DNA of 64,000 nucleotides from Bedellia somnulentella (Eukaryota; Arthropoda; Insecta; Lepidoptera; Bedelliidae): positions 7,991,695 through 8,055,694 of the forward strand of contig OY755190.1 of assembly GCA_963576735.1 (NCBI GenBank). Reading direction: 5' to 3'. Below are positions 10,194 through 21,090 of this stretch, in pieces (the first letter of the stretch is position 1; each line of letters begins with the position of its first letter). A program made the position numbers and the translations under genes. The notes under the pieces were generated by a model. It was not told the DNA's origin and made no database searches. It worked only from the letters and a program-made list of their open reading frames with translations.

Positions 10194-10669
10194 AAGATTG
10201 GGTTATATCAACTAAAATAAAAAACTTTTTTTTTACTAAAAACATAAATTTACAATTAAGTTTTACATTTGCCCTCGAACTAGGCTAAGCCTGTATCGCA
10301 TGTAATTTCAGTTAACACATATTCAGTTTAGTGAGTGACAGATATTTGTACAAAAAAGCAAAAGATCTGCCAGTTAACACTGTCTAAGCAAAATGTGGGT
10401 ACTCACTCTGAAATGCAGGGGACAAAAAATATACATAATGTTCAGAAATATTAGTATCTCTTCGGGAGTTTGCGGCTCTTCAATTGAGTTGAAAACATCA
10501 TAATCTAAAGGATGCCATATATATCACATACTTGAGGGTGATATATTTTTGCTTTGTTTCTTACTGTACTATTTTTATGCACGGGTTAAATGGGGTATCT
10601 TAAAAAAAAAACATTGAAAATGGCAGTTAGGTTAATTTGTCGGTGATATCAAATAATATTCACTGTATT
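10194..10669. other. No gene recognised
   Basis: AT-rich spacer. Around 10375-10500 there are scattered traces of SINE-B 3' sequence (AAAATGTGGGTACTC, ATGTTCAGAAATATTAGTAT), too degraded to delimit. Confidence 0.4.
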
Positions 10670-10752
10670 TCTAAGATGGATGATCGTAAATTGGTGAAAG
10701 AGATGTATAGAGCCAATGTGAGAAGATGACGACCACGGAGGACACCTCGACC
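10670..10752 (+). pseudogene. RTE LINE C-terminal fragment, decayed
   Basis: The + strand reads like the RTE C-terminal segment (MDDRKLVKEMYRANV, then a shifted GRPRR-type stretch). It aligns in sense with the RTE copies at 22818-24990 and 34024-35930. It is short and frameshifted. Confidence 0.6.
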
Positions 10753-10960
10753 AATCGGTTGGATTTCTGTGGCGTGTCAGTTCCAGCACAAATGCAGAAA
10801 GCGGTGTTGCTCGATGCGGCTCGGATTGTTTGTCGGTTCTTGAACCTGAGTCCCTGACCCCGACCGACTGTGCTATTATCGAGGAGTACCACTTCTCCCA
10901 TTTAAAATTCTAATTTTCATTTTCGGCCGTGGGAGAGGCGAGAATCTAATAAATGCCCCT

Positions 10961-11029
10961 AAAATAATAATAATAATCGTTTATTGCCATCAAACATTTA
11001 CATAAATAGTAATTACCAGCGGTTATATG
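10961..11029 (-). mobile_element. Truncated LINE 3' tail
   Basis: An (AAT)n run is followed by CGTTTATTGCCATCAAACAT. Read on the - strand this is an AATAAA-containing LINE 3' end with an (ATT)n tail. It runs into an inverted SINE-A at about 11030. Confidence 0.45.
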
Positions 11030-11148
11030 TCTCTAACCGCATCACTTAGAACCCACTTCAATAAGCCCCATACCCTTATTTGCCTCTTACGACATCCGTA
11101 GGGAGAGAGGAGTAATGACACCAGTCTAAGCCGGGACTACATGGCAAA
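11030..11148 (-). repeat. SINE-A copy, 5' half only
   Basis: Inverted fragment with AACCGCATCACTTAGAACC, ACCCTTATTTGCCTCTTACG and the head CTAAGCCGGGACTACATGGC. Confidence 0.6.
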
Positions 11149-11258
11149 AGGCAATTAAAAGTAATCTCAACCCTAAAATTTAAAATGCCTTAGGTCATCA
11201 TTTAACACCGAATACAATTAATTTAGTACTAATCGGACAAGAGTTCCATTGCTGTTCC

Positions 11259-11469
11259 AAACTTTCAATTGAACCTGGAACTAGAAAGTATAAAATAGTA
11301 GTATCAGTTTGAAAACACGAGCATAGTGAATTGCGATGCGTATTCAAATTGTGTGAATCCAATCTGTTCCACATGACTGCACAGCGCTAAGCTAAGCCAT
11401 GCTCGCTTGCGCTGAGTGACTCTGAACTATTGTTTTATAAGCAATTGTTTGACTCATCATTTGTGTAGC
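11259..11469 (+). repeat. 211-bp direct repeat, copy 1
   Basis: It starts AAACTTTCAATTGAACCTGG and ends CATCATTTGTGTAGC. The second copy is at 11785-11995 with about five differences. I see no terminal TG/CA, inverted ends or coding sequence. Confidence 0.85.
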
Positions 11470-11784
11470 TAGAAAATTTAGCGCACATTTAGCTAGATTT
11501 GCAAGGCCTTAATGAAGTGGTGATCAATTTGACGGTAATGAAGCGTAATTTTTAAACGATTTAGTTTAAGAGATACATTATTGTTGAGTTAGTATGGGAG
11601 GATTAAGTAAATGGACGAAAATAAATTGGCAAAACAAATTGAATAAGGATGATGCGATGATGATCACCCTTCCTTATTCTCTACAAATAACTATTAGTAG
11701 AGAATACGGTTACGTGAAGGCCAAATAACATAAACTTAAGCCCGGAAGGACTCCGGGATTTACTTTATCTGACATTACTGTTAC

Positions 11785-11995
11785 AAACTTTCAATTGAAC
11801 CTGGAACTAGAAAGCATGAAATAGTAGTATCAGTTTGAAAACACGAGCATAGTGAATTGCGAAGCGTATTCAAATTGTGTGAATCCAATCTGTTCCACAT
11901 GACTGCACAGCGCTAAGCTAAGCCATGCTCTCTTGCGCTGAGTGACTCTGAACTATTGTTTTATAAGCAATTGTTTGACTCATCATTTGTGTAGC
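11785..11995 (+). repeat. 211-bp direct repeat, copy 2
   Basis: Same orientation as 11259-11469, offset 526 bp. It is immediately followed by SINE-A-like sequence (CACGGGTGTCGTAAAAGACA at about 12007). Confidence 0.85.
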
Positions 11996-12066
11996 AAGCC
12001 GTTAGCACGGGTGTCGTAAAAGACAACTAGGAGTATGGGGCTTTTTGAAGTGGTTTTTGAGAGAGA
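11996..12066 (+). repeat. SINE-A fragment
   Basis: It contains GGGTGTCGTAAAAGACAACT and GTATGGGGCTTTTTGAAGTG, matching the 5' third of SINE-A. It stops in unrelated sequence. Confidence 0.55.
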
Positions 12067-12242
12067 ATTGTTTGTAAAGTTTATATAAAATAGTAATGAA
12101 ACGGTATTTGGCCATGGGTCTCCCGCCACATGGTCCATAATATATTCTTAATTCCTTAGTGGCCGTTAGCGATACCTGAAGGAAAATTTAATACATGTCA
12201 TTCTGAGCTTCAATCAAATTTAAACCAGATTTATTTATATAT

Positions 12243-12478
12243 TGCTGTGTAGTGTCGGCTTAGAATAGCACTACCCCATTTCTTGCGAACTAACGGTATT
12301 GAGGTTTTTAAGGGATTTTCGGGGGTTGAAGTTGGAGACCCATCACCAACAACCTTTATTTTACCATCTTTTCTCCACTTAACTTTCCGAAATTACCAGA
12401 GGAATTTCTAATTCCTTAGCTCTGGATACCCCATCTATCGGATATCGGATTTGTAGCCGTGAGTATATGTATGTTATA
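12243..12478 (+). repeat. SINE-A copy, near full length
   Basis: It runs from GTGTAGTGTCGGCTTAGAAT to GCCGTGAGTATATGTATGTT, with a small deletion after the head. Confidence 0.8.
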
Positions 12479-12628
12479 CATATATCGTTAGTAAGTTATA
12501 AAAGAAAATAATAGGAACCGCATCCCCTTTAATTAATCATTCTTTCATCGTAAGGGAACCATTGTGAGAATATCCACATGACAACTCACTTAATCTTACT
12601 TACTTAAATATAGTTTTACTATGCCAAT

Positions 12629-12836
12629 ATGTGTAGTGTCGGCTTAGAATAGCATTACCCTATTTCAACCCGTGGGTGATCGTAAGAGGCAACTAAGGGT
12701 ATAGGGGCTTTTTGAGTGATTTCTAGGCGATGTGGTTGGAGACACTCTACTTCCAAAAGTGGCTGAGGCATTTCTCAGTATTGAGCTCTGGCTACCCCGT
12801 TTAGGGATTTATAGCCGTGAGTATATGTATGTATGT
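12629..12836 (+). repeat. SINE-A copy
   Basis: The full head (GTGTAGTGTCGGCTTAGAAT) and tail (GCCGTGAGTATATGTATGTA) are present. About 45 bp of the middle are missing compared with 26120-26368. Confidence 0.8.
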
Positions 12837-13112
12837 GACCAAACGAATGCTACCGCAGAGTCATAAGATCAAAAGTAAAGCTTGTTTCAAAAGTGGCATT
12901 CACCAGTTAAACACGCGTGCGTATAGATTGTATTAACTAGCGCTCAATCCCTATTGACCCCAATGAAGATTAATGATTTAGTAGTGTTTGTATGCTTTAA
13001 TAATTAGACAGATTAATTCATAACATAATTTGATTCATAGCAACAATGTCAAACATTGTTCCGTGTAGCCAACACGAACAAATTATTTCATTTTGTCTCA
13101 ATAATATTGCGA

Positions 13113-13386
13113 TAGATGTGATAGCTCAGTGGATAGAACAACGCTTATCGTACAGCAATGAGGGTTCAAATCCTGGATCTGGCCAAAGCCAAATTATCTT
13201 TTCTAAAAATATATGTGTGGTTAATTTATCATGGTTGATATCAGTGAGGGAACACATCGTGAGGAAACCCACATGACTGAAAAATCTTAGTCATGTGACA
13301 GTGTATTCGTACAAAACGGCGATAGGCTTGCCTTCTATCACGTGAGTATACAGTCAAAGCAAAACGTGGGTTCTCTGAACACCAGG
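13113..13386 (+). repeat. SINE-B copy, left part (split by a DNA element)
   Basis: The head (GATAGCTCAGTGGATAGAAC), B box (GGTTCAAATCC) and core (GTGAGGAAACCCACATGACT) are present. The copy stops after GAACACCAGG and resumes at 14130 with CCAGGTGACAATGTCAC, so the two parts join into one normal SINE. Confidence 0.85.
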
Positions 13387-14129
13387 AGGGCAATTCTCAC
13401 ACGGTAGATATTATATCACTTTCGATATTTATCACTTTTGTGATATATTGCGATCGATATTTGACTTGAGCTATTCTCACTCCATCCGATCGATATTTTT
13501 CTATTGAAAACCAGCCGATATGATGATATATATCAAAGGATGATATCGTGTGGTCACGATCAGACGATATGATGATATTTGAAGATGTCGTGCCAACGGT
13601 AGCCATTTTGTTTTCAAATTTTGTTTGAATATAGATAGAAAATTAAAATGTATGTAGATATATTAAATGGATCATAGATCAAAAAGTCTTAGAAGTTGTT
13701 AATAATGTCTACTTGGATCAACGTTAATAATATTATTAAAATATATTATTTTTTCCATTATAAAATTTCCAAAACTAAATTCGGTTGTCGGATGGTCCAT
13801 TTGGGAATTCAGACTTTGCTAGTTACCGGCAAAGTACACTTAAAGAAAAATTTAAACAAACCAAAACATATGTAAATATTGATAGATATGAAGACCTTTT
13901 CATAACTAAGATGACAGTTAAACTGACCTTTCATTCAATTAATTCGCTTGGATCATTGATTTCGGTCTTCGTTCTTTAATGTTTAAGGAAAAATTACTAC
14001 CGTGTGCGAGAATACAGTTTCAATCTATCAATAGAAATATATTTCACTTTGTGATATTTTGCAGACGACATTGAACACTTGATATAATTTCTATGATAGG
14101 AATGATATCGAACTTGCGAGAATTGCCCT
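13387..14129. mobile_element. 743-bp non-autonomous DNA transposon with 5-bp target duplication
   Basis: The left end begins AGGGCAATTCTCACAC and the right end is GCGAGAATTGCCCT, giving 12 perfect inverted bases and looser similarity further in. The 5-bp sequence CCAGG stands on both sides (13382-13386 and 14130-14134) and occurs once in intact SINE-B copies. Both subterminal regions are rich in short palindromic GATATC/CGATAT/TGATAT words. The internal frames (13397-13606, 13785-13979) are short and match nothing I know, so there is no transposase. A GC-rich 5-bp duplication is seen with Transib elements, but the ends do not start with the usual CAC of that group. I leave the superfamily open. 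Confidence 0.85.
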
Positions 14130-14217
14130 CCAGGTGACAATGTCACATAATTTCCAGAAGTATTAGTACCTCTGCCAACCCCTTCGGGGATATACGGCGT
14201 GAACGTTTGAGTTGTTT
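14130..14217 (+). repeat. SINE-B copy, right part
   Basis: Continuation of 13113-13386: AATGTCACATAATTTCCAGA, TACCTCTGCCAACCCCTTCG and ATATACGGCGTGAACG. Confidence 0.85.
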
Positions 14218-14802
14218 TGAAATATGTATTTGGATATCATATATATTTTTTTCGAATATATATACAAATTTGATTTCTAAATACGTTATAATGTATCCCA
14301 GCAAATAGTGTCAACAGGAGACCGCAGTAAACTATGGAGTTGTAAATCTATTAGTCAAAGTGCGAAATGACATGTTGTTCGTATTCATAGCCGCGTGTTT
14401 TGTGTAGGCCCACGGGGTGAGGGTGGCGGTCGTTTGTCAACACCAGTTTATGACTATGTAAGGCGTGAGAGATGAGAGATAGCGATGATGTATTGTACAA
14501 GTTTTGGGATATTTCAATCTTTACTTATAGTACGCCGAGATTTGGCTCGTGGGAGTATTTATGGATTAATGATGTTTGAATATATTTAGCATATTTTGAA
14601 AAATAGATTAATAATGAATACTTAATACTTCATAGTCTAACGACTAGTACGTCGGTGTTTACGATGCTAGAAAGGCAGTCATCATACTGTTCTAGAGCTT
14701 AGGTTTCATATACGACAGTGAAAATTGAGTTTGGCAAAAGATTAAAGGAGAGTAAATGCGTAGAGATGCCTCAATTTTAAGACGTAATTTTATCAGATCA
14801 AC
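14218..14802. other. No gene recognised
   Basis: A GC-richer patch at about 14390-14470 (GCCCACGGGGTGAGGGTGGC) stands out from the AT-rich surroundings, but no frame or known repeat was recognised. Confidence 0.4.
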
Positions 14803-14936
14803 ATACATATACTCACGGCTATAAATCCCTAGATGGGGTAGCCAGAGCTCAGGAATTAGAAATTCTTCAGCCACTTTTGGAAAGTTAAGTGGGGAAAATA
14901 TGATAAAATACTGGTTATTGGTGATGGGTATTAGAT
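14803..14936 (-). repeat. SINE-A copy, 3' half only
   Basis: Inverted tail half: CATACATATACTCACGGCTA through GGGTAGCCAGAGCTCAGG and CAGCCACTTTTGGAAAGTTA. It stops at GGTGATGGGTATTAG. Confidence 0.75.
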
Positions 14937-15667
14937 CAAGAGAGATATTTTTTAATAAATAATACTGTTTTAACATTTATAGTTTCAATTTTAACAAGCT
15001 CGTGCACCTGCTTGTATCTGATGTCTAAGTGCTTGTTGGTTACGATAAGTCTTGCTAGGGTTGCCACAATTTTAATACAATTGTCGCCACGCTTTGTATC
15101 CTTAGAAATTTCATAAATAGTGAACGCGCTATTCATCTTTGTACAATTGTTTAAATCCTGTGCATAAAGGTTCATAGTCTCAATATTATTAACGTTTTTG
15201 CTAAAGACTGGCTTAATACTAAGATTTTATTCGTATCTTTAGTTTACCTATACTAAGGATAGATATTATGAAATGCAGCTGTAATAGCTAAACTTATAAT
15301 ATTCTACAATAAGTCTTATCTGTCAATAATATTACCAACGACAAAATTTAAAATGATTTTCCCGCTTCAGATATTACATAGCTTGAATTTAAAAAAATGG
15401 TTCGCTATCTTGTATGGTTTGCGCCTTTTTTCAGTAACCACGCGTTTTCAGCAACCTTCCCATTCCAAGCATAGTTCAGTCAACTGCGTATCTTTCATAG
15501 TACGTGAAAATGCACACTATACGTTTATACGTAAACTATCTGGCGCCCGCTAATTTACTCGCATTCTTGTTACAAAATGTTAAGCGATGCCAGAATACTC
15601 GGAAAATTTTTAGCTACACTGCCAAGATTGAAAGAAGCGTGTTTTACATATTTATTTATATAAATTA
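14937..15667. other. No gene recognised
   Basis: AT-rich spacer. The - frame at 14936-15175 and the + frame at 15353-15553 have no recognisable motif. Confidence 0.45.
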
Positions 15668-15875
15668 CAAAATATACTCATAGTTAAAAATCTTTTTAAA
15701 GGGGTAACAAGAAATTCCTCTTTATATTAAGAAACTCCTCAGCCTCTTTAAATAAGGGTTGTTAGTGGTCTCTAACTGTATTGCCCGATAATCACTACAA
15801 AAGCCCCAATACCCTTGATCGCCTCGGAACACCCAAGGGAGGAAATGGGGTAGTGCTATTCTAAGCCGACACTGA
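15668..15875 (-). repeat. SINE-A copy, diverged
   Basis: Inverted copy with AAGCCCCAATACCCTTGATC, GGGGTAGTGCTATTCTAAGC and CGACACTGAGAG. The tail half is degraded. Confidence 0.65.
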
Positions 15876-16506
15876 GAGCTATAAGTCGCCATGCGCTGTA
15901 AAAAAAACCCCACTCACCCAGTAAAATATTAAATAAATAAATAATTTCCACAGTTTATGAAATTTCTCGTAGGTGTGTCTTCCTAATTTCATCCTGGGGA
16001 AGTGAAGCGACCTGTAATGGAAGTTTTCGACAACAAGTTTACATAATTAAAACCTTTATTTTTCTTTTTGGATTGGATGATTTCTCATTCATTTATAGTT
16101 CAATTAATTTTATTTTCATTAAGTACAGCATTTTTATTTAATTTCTATTTTGTCGAATAAAAACATGTAAATTTTGTTTTTTATTAAATGATTAATGTAA
16201 CTAAGAAAAGGATTCTAACTTTCTAGGTTATAACAAAAAGATAAACTCGGGATCCCCAAACTAACATGCTCGAGAGAAAACTAAAACAAAAGCAACCCAA
16301 AACTAAATTCGGTACAACTAAACTTTCTAGTGAAACCTGTTGACTTTAATTGTATAATTATTAATTTGAGTTTCAGGATCAACGATGTATTGGTCTTAAT
16401 AGTGTTGGTATGTGTGTCAACATTAACTAAAGAAAGCAAAATATATTGATTTGCCATTTTTCGAAAAAAAAAACTATTAAGAACAAATTAAAATTATTTT
16501 TATAAT
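15876..16506. other. No gene recognised
   Basis: AT-rich spacer without coding or repeat signal that I recognise. Confidence 0.5.
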
Positions 16507-16773
16507 AACATAACATAACATAAACGTTCACGCCGAATATCCCCGAAGGGGTTGGCAGAGGTACTAATACTTCTGAACACACGTGACTTTGTCACCTGGT
16601 GTTCAGAGTACCCATGTTTTGCATGGACATTGTACTCACGTGATAGGGGGCAGGGCTATCGCCGTTTTGTACGAGTACACTGTCACATGAATAAGTACAA
16701 CTCAGTCATGTGGGTTTCCTCACGATGTTTTCCCTCACCGTTAACAACCATGAGAAATAAACCACACATATGT
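16507..16773 (-). repeat. SINE-B copy, 3' part
   Basis: Inverted copy starting with the (AACAT)n-type tail (AACATAACATAACATAAACG), then GGCAGAGGTACTAATACTTC and GTGGGTTTCCTCACGATGTT. It ends at ACCACACATATG without its tRNA-like head. Confidence 0.85.
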
Positions 16774-16805
16774 TTTTTTAAAATCTTGCACTATAATCGT
16801 TTTTT

Positions 16806-16976
16806 TATTCCTGTAAAGTTTAGAAATCCTCAGCCATCGCCGAAACTTAAGTTGGAAAATGATTGTACGCTGATGGATTTCCTGCCACATTGCCCATTAA
16901 TCACTATACCCATAGTCAAATTATACGATACCCTAAAACAGAAAGGGGTTAGTGCTATTCAAAGCTGACACAACCT
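16806..16976 (-). repeat. SINE-A copy, 5' part, diverged
   Basis: Inverted fragment with TTAGAAATCCTCAGCCATCG, CACATTGCCCATTAATCACT and GGGGTTAGTGCTATTCAAAG. Confidence 0.6.
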
Positions 16977-17206
16977 AGCAAATAATTACATAACAAATTC
17001 TTTCCATCAAAGATTTACACAACCTATGGTAACTGATTAAAAAACAACGTGATGAATGTAGGTTAGTAATCTTATGAATAATAATAAGTATTCGATATAT
17101 TAATAATAATAATATAATTGGTAGTAGTTATTAGTAATAATAAGGCAGTATGCCTCCAAATATTATAGTTAAGACAACCGTTTTAAAATTGCGAAGTGAG
17201 AAAAGG

Positions 17207-17376
17207 CATACATACATATACTCACGCCGTTAGTTCCCATTAGGGTACGCAGAGACTATCGATTGCGACTTTGTACGATCCTGGCAAAACACTCGTTCAC
17301 ATCCATCAATCTTTTCATACATGCTCTTTTATTTTTCATACTTCGGCCACCTGCGTTTTTGAGCACTCTCTCTAAA
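17207..17376 (-). pseudogene. RTE LINE 3' fragment
   Basis: Inverted copy of the last 170 bp of the RTE at 22818: CATACATATACTCACGCCGT, then TTTGTACGATCCTGGC, CATCCATCAATCTTTTCATA and CACCTGCGTTTTTGAGCAC. 5'-truncated retrocopy. Confidence 0.8.
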
Positions 17377-17949
17377 TAAGAAGTTAGAAATAAATTGATT
17401 GAAAATTTTGTGATAGTTTCTAGAACTTCATAATAAAGAAATACTTTCTATAAAATTGTAAGCATAAGCGAAGTTGTTTGAAGTTTCTTTTCCATCTGAC
17501 AAAAACAGTTCCTAGCTGCTGTACGGAGTCTGGGCTTCATAAACAGTCAACTTTATTATTCTTTTGTATGTTTTTATACCGTTTCTACTTCTGTTACATC
17601 ATTTTCAATAAAATTCTTGAAAGGATTAATCAAAAAGTAGTTTTGTGAATAAACTAGTTGAATTTTTAGAATATCAGTGTTGGTTATTTTGTTGTCTTTC
17701 AAATAAAGGTATATTAATATATGGTCAGAACATGATAAGGGAATCTTCCTTTTTTGGATTTGTCATCTAAAAATCCGCACTAAGCGCTAAATAATGCTCT
17801 TGACACTTGTGTCAAAAATTGACATGTTATATTCAAAGTTGATTATTAGATTAGGTTATCACTTCCCTTGCCGCGACCCTTTCGAAGACATAAGGCATTA
17901 ATATAAAGAAGAGTACTTTTGTAAGGTGACATTATAATATATTAATTAC
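17377..17949. other. No gene recognised
   Basis: AT-rich spacer without recognisable features. Confidence 0.5.
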
Positions 17950-18200
17950 TTATGTGTGGTTAATATATCATGGTTGTTAATGGTGAGGGAAAACATGACG
18001 AAACCCACATGGCTGAGTTGTACTTAGGCACGTGACAGTGTATTTGTACAAAACGGCGATGGGCCTGCCCCCTATCACGTGAGTACACTGTCCGAGCAAA
18101 ACGTGGGTACTCCGAACACCAGGGGACAATTTCACGCGATATTCTTAAGGATTAGTACCTCTGCCAACCCCTTCAGGGATATTCAGCGTGAACGTTTCAG
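17950..18200 (+). repeat. SINE-B copy, head missing
   Basis: It starts at TATGTGTGGTTAATATATCA and runs through CACATGGCTGAGTTGTACTT and CCTATCACGTGAGTACACTG to GGGATATTCAGCGTGAACG. The tRNA-like head is absent, as expected for 5' truncation. Confidence 0.8.
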
Positions 18201-18295
18201 TTTGCATATTTAATCCTGACCAACTTCTCTCATTCTCTAAACATTCACCAAACATTAGACTCTCAGAATAATGATGAATCATTTTTATGCATTGA

Positions 18296-18424
18296 TAGAT
18301 GGATAGGGGTCTTTTAAATGATTTTTGGGCAATGCGGTTGGTACCCATCACCAACGATACTTTGTTTCTTCCATCTTGTCCCATATCACTTTCCAAATGT
18401 GGCTGAGGAGTTTCTAGTTCTAAA
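18296..18424 (+). repeat. SINE-A fragment ending at the next LINE's tail
   Basis: It contains GGGCAATGCGGTTGGTACCC, ATCACCAACGATACTTTG and AATGTGGCTGAGGAGTTTCT. It stops exactly where the (AAT)n tail of the inverted LINE begins, so the LINE probably inserted here. Confidence 0.65.
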
Positions 18425-21063
18425 TAATAATAATAATAATAAAATAATAAAAAAACTTTATTTCGGATATACAAGATCCATATGCAGTTAGTAAGTTAGT
18501 AACATCGAAATACTTATTTAATATGTTAGTTTTTGTTAGTATGTCATTATTTTTAACTTAAAGATTAACTATTACTAATAAAAAGAAATAAAACGAAATA
18601 ACACTATTTACAATATATGCCGAACCTAGCATGAATCGGTTCCCTAGTATCCTGCTGCACATATACCCAGTGTTTATACATGGGATCGTCATACTTATCG
18701 GCCAACACCCTAACAAGTGTATTCGAGCTGTCCCAAGTTCTGCGCATAATGGACGCGACACGCTTCCGGAGGATAGCGTAGAAATCATCCACGCGCCCCT
18801 CCGCAAACATGCCAGACGCACTGCAATACCTGGGCAGCCCCAACAGCACTCTAAACGCGTTATTATACTGCACACGTAGTGCGTTGTATGCCTTCTGTGT
18901 ATATGTGACCCACAGGGAGCAAGTATAAAAAGATTGGCAAAAGGCTCTGAATAGAGCGACTTTTACCTCTCTAGAACACCGTGCAAACCTGCGAGCCAAC
19001 ATATTGCATCTGACAGACAGCGCCCTACGTTCCCTGTTTATATCAATATCATCATTGAGGTCCGAATTGATACAATGTCCAAGATATTTGAATTCCGTTA
19101 CAGTACTAAGAGGATTACCGTAGAGCGCAACTGATGGTATGTGAGAGTATTGTTTGCCTTTTGACTTAAAAGCCAACAACACACTCTTTTGGACATTGTA
19201 CCTTAGGCCATGTTCGGATGCATAACGCTCACACACTACTAATAGACGTCTTAATACACTGATCGAAGGGCTCAGCAACACCATATCATCAGCATAACTT
19301 ATGTTATTGAACATCAATCCATCAATTGAGCATCCAAGTCCGGTGTTACTGAGCTCCTCGATCAACTCATTCACATATAAATTGAAGAGTTTTGGCGAGG
19401 TTATTCCACCTTGCCTCACCCCGCATAACAATTTGTAATCTTTTGAATAAACATTGTTCCATTTAATAGTATTACTTTGATTGTTATACCAATACTTTAA
19501 CATATTTGTGATGGCGCTGGGTACCTTGGAAGTTGACAATTTCTGCCAAAGCTTTTCATAACAAACAAGGTCAAAAGCTTTCGACAGATCTAAAAAGCAC
19601 GCAAACACTGGTGTGTTTCTGTCAGCATAGTATCTGACTGTTCGTTTGAGACACAAAATTGCACTTTCGGTTGACAAACCTGATTTAAAACCAAATTGCT
19701 CGTCACGGATTTTCAAATATGTGTCCAGTTGTATATCCAACAAACAGTCAAACACTTTTGCAATCACACATGCCAGGGATATGGGCCGATAATTATGACT
19801 GTCCGACAAATCACCCGTTCTGTTCTTAGCTATTGGAGTCACTACTGTTCGCATAAGATCCGCAGGTAAATACGAGTGACTCACACATAAGTTAAAAAAT
19901 AGAGTTAACACCCTGGGTACCTGAGCACCAGCACATCTCAAATGTTCTACACTTAGGCTGTCAATTCCAGGTGATTTACCCCTTTTCATCCCATTTAAAG
20001 CTTTATTCACCTCTTGTAATGAGAATTTAAATACCTGACCTAAATTAACCGAGCTCATGGGTTCAGCAAGCTGAGTGGACAGAAAGGGTTCCACCTGAAA
20101 ACGTTCCCGGAACAAGTCAGCCACGTTTTGATCACCACTTACGCCATCAACATTGAGGGGTGTACTAGTCTTAGGTTGTAGCTTATTAACCTGCTTCCAG
20201 AATTTACTAAAATCCTTAGAATCATGAGCAGAAGCAAGGATGTCCATTTTAATACGGTCTTCATTATTCTGGCACCATTTCAACTTACTTTTAAACAACT
20301 GCCTAGTTTCACTCATCTTATTAAACTCTACACCATGCCTAGGTTTGCCATGCCACACCCAGTTCTGGAAACAAGCGCGAGCATCCCTATGTGCCTCTTT
20401 AATATATTTATTCCAACCTATTACTTGACGTACCCTATTTTTATTATTTACAAGACTATGACTAGATGAGGCCGCATCTTGTAGTACACACACAATATTT
20501 TTATACATATTATCTAAAACTAACTTATGTTCTAATTTATCACAAAAATTATCACAGCAGTCCACTAACTCTGAAGGATGCATTATAGTTGCTAAACGTA
20601 CATTACAATTATCATAATACTGCTTGACCTGTTCATTGCTCCTAGTGCCCCAGATAATTTTATTAATTTGTTTTGGCTTCGAGTACATGATTTTTGGTAA
20701 CAAATTTACATCACATAACACCTGCAGTGGAAAGTGATCCGACCAAGTAACTTCATATAACACCTTTACACTATTAATGGTTAAACTAGCACTTTTTGTA
20801 GCTAAACAATGGTCAAGCCAGCTCGTAGTACCATGCGCTTCACTTAAAAATGTGTAAGTGTCACTGGGTAATAGTTCAAGGTCAACACATGTCAGACTTT
20901 GCTCGCAGGAAAACTGCAACATTTCCCTGCAAAAGTTCTCACCTGGATGTGCATTAAAGTCTCCAAGCATATACACTGCTTCAATGTCACTGCTCTCCAC
21001 TATAGCACTCATTTCCGCTAAGCAGTCGGTAAACTCTTGCAGGTTTTCTTGAGCGTCAGCGCC
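18424..21063 (-). mobile_element. LINE (APE-type non-LTR retrotransposon), 5'-truncated
   Basis: The element runs on the - strand. Its 3' end is an (ATT)n tail (seen as (AAT)n at 18424-18450) preceded by AATAAA (CCGAAATAAAG on the - strand). The coding part is 18604-21062, and the frame remains open to about 21063 where the LINE stops, inside the endonuclease domain. The inner 5' break joins a short SINE-A scrap and the TAGGGTTCCGTA element. Confidence 0.85.
18604..21012 (-). CDS. LINE ORF2: endonuclease C-terminus plus reverse transcriptase
   Basis: 802 residues from the first ATG. The frame is open about 50 bp further upstream (ETD-type residues before MSAIVESSD), so the natural N-terminus is missing. 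Domains in order: the end of an APE-type endonuclease, with YMLGDFNAHPGENF at about residues 14-27 and the catalytic WSDHFPLQVL at about 90-99; a linker; then the RT domain with KSPGIDSLSVEHLRC, NYRPISLACVIAKVF, CFLDLSKAFD (first Asp), GVRQGGITSPKLFN and ISYADDMVLLSP (catalytic pair). The thumb and C-terminus follow. No internal stop or frameshift is visible, so the copy is fairly young. It nicks target DNA and reverse-transcribes its RNA there. I cannot assign the clade. Confidence 0.88.
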   Translation of the reverse strand: MSAIVESSDIEAVYMLGDFNAHPGENFCREMLQFSCEQSLTCVDLELLPSDTYTFLSEAHGTTSWLDHCLATKSASLTINSVKVLYEVTWSDHFPLQVLCDVNLLPKIMYSKPKQINKIIWGTRSNEQVKQYYDNCNVRLATIMHPSELVDCCDNFCDKLEHKLVLDNMYKNIVCVLQDAASSSHSLVNNKNRVRQVIGWNKYIKEAHRDARACFQNWVWHGKPRHGVEFNKMSETRQLFKSKLKWCQNNEDRIKMDILASAHDSKDFSKFWKQVNKLQPKTSTPLNVDGVSGDQNVADLFRERFQVEPFLSTQLAEPMSSVNLGQVFKFSLQEVNKALNGMKRGKSPGIDSLSVEHLRCAGAQVPRVLTLFFNLCVSHSYLPADLMRTVVTPIAKNRTGDLSDSHNYRPISLACVIAKVFDCLLDIQLDTYLKIRDEQFGFKSGLSTESAILCLKRTVRYYADRNTPVFACFLDLSKAFDLVCYEKLWQKLSTSKVPSAITNMLKYWYNNQSNTIKWNNVYSKDYKLLCGVRQGGITSPKLFNLYVNELIEELSNTGLGCSIDGLMFNNISYADDMVLLSPSISVLRRLLVVCERYASEHGLRYNVQKSVLLAFKSKGKQYSHIPSVALYGNPLSTVTEFKYLGHCINSDLNDDIDINRERRALSVRCNMLARRFARCSREVKVALFRAFCQSFYTCSLWVTYTQKAYNALRVQYNNAFRVLLGLPRYCSASGMFAEGRVDDFYAILRKRVASIMRRTWDSSNTLVRVLADKYDDPMYKHWVYVQQDTREPIHARFGIYCK

Positions 21064-21068
21064 AGTCT

Positions 21069-21090
21069 AAAGCACTGGCTACCCCTTTTT
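21069..21090 (+). repeat. SINE-A scrap at a junction
   Basis: AAGCACTGGCTACCCCTTTT matches the 3' part of SINE-A (AGCTCTGGCTACCCCTTCTA). It joins the LINE break on the left and the TAGGGTTCCGTA element on the right. Confidence 0.45.

Noticed and set aside
16552..16968. 138-codon open frame
   Set aside because: It is made entirely of inverted SINE-B and SINE-A sequence.
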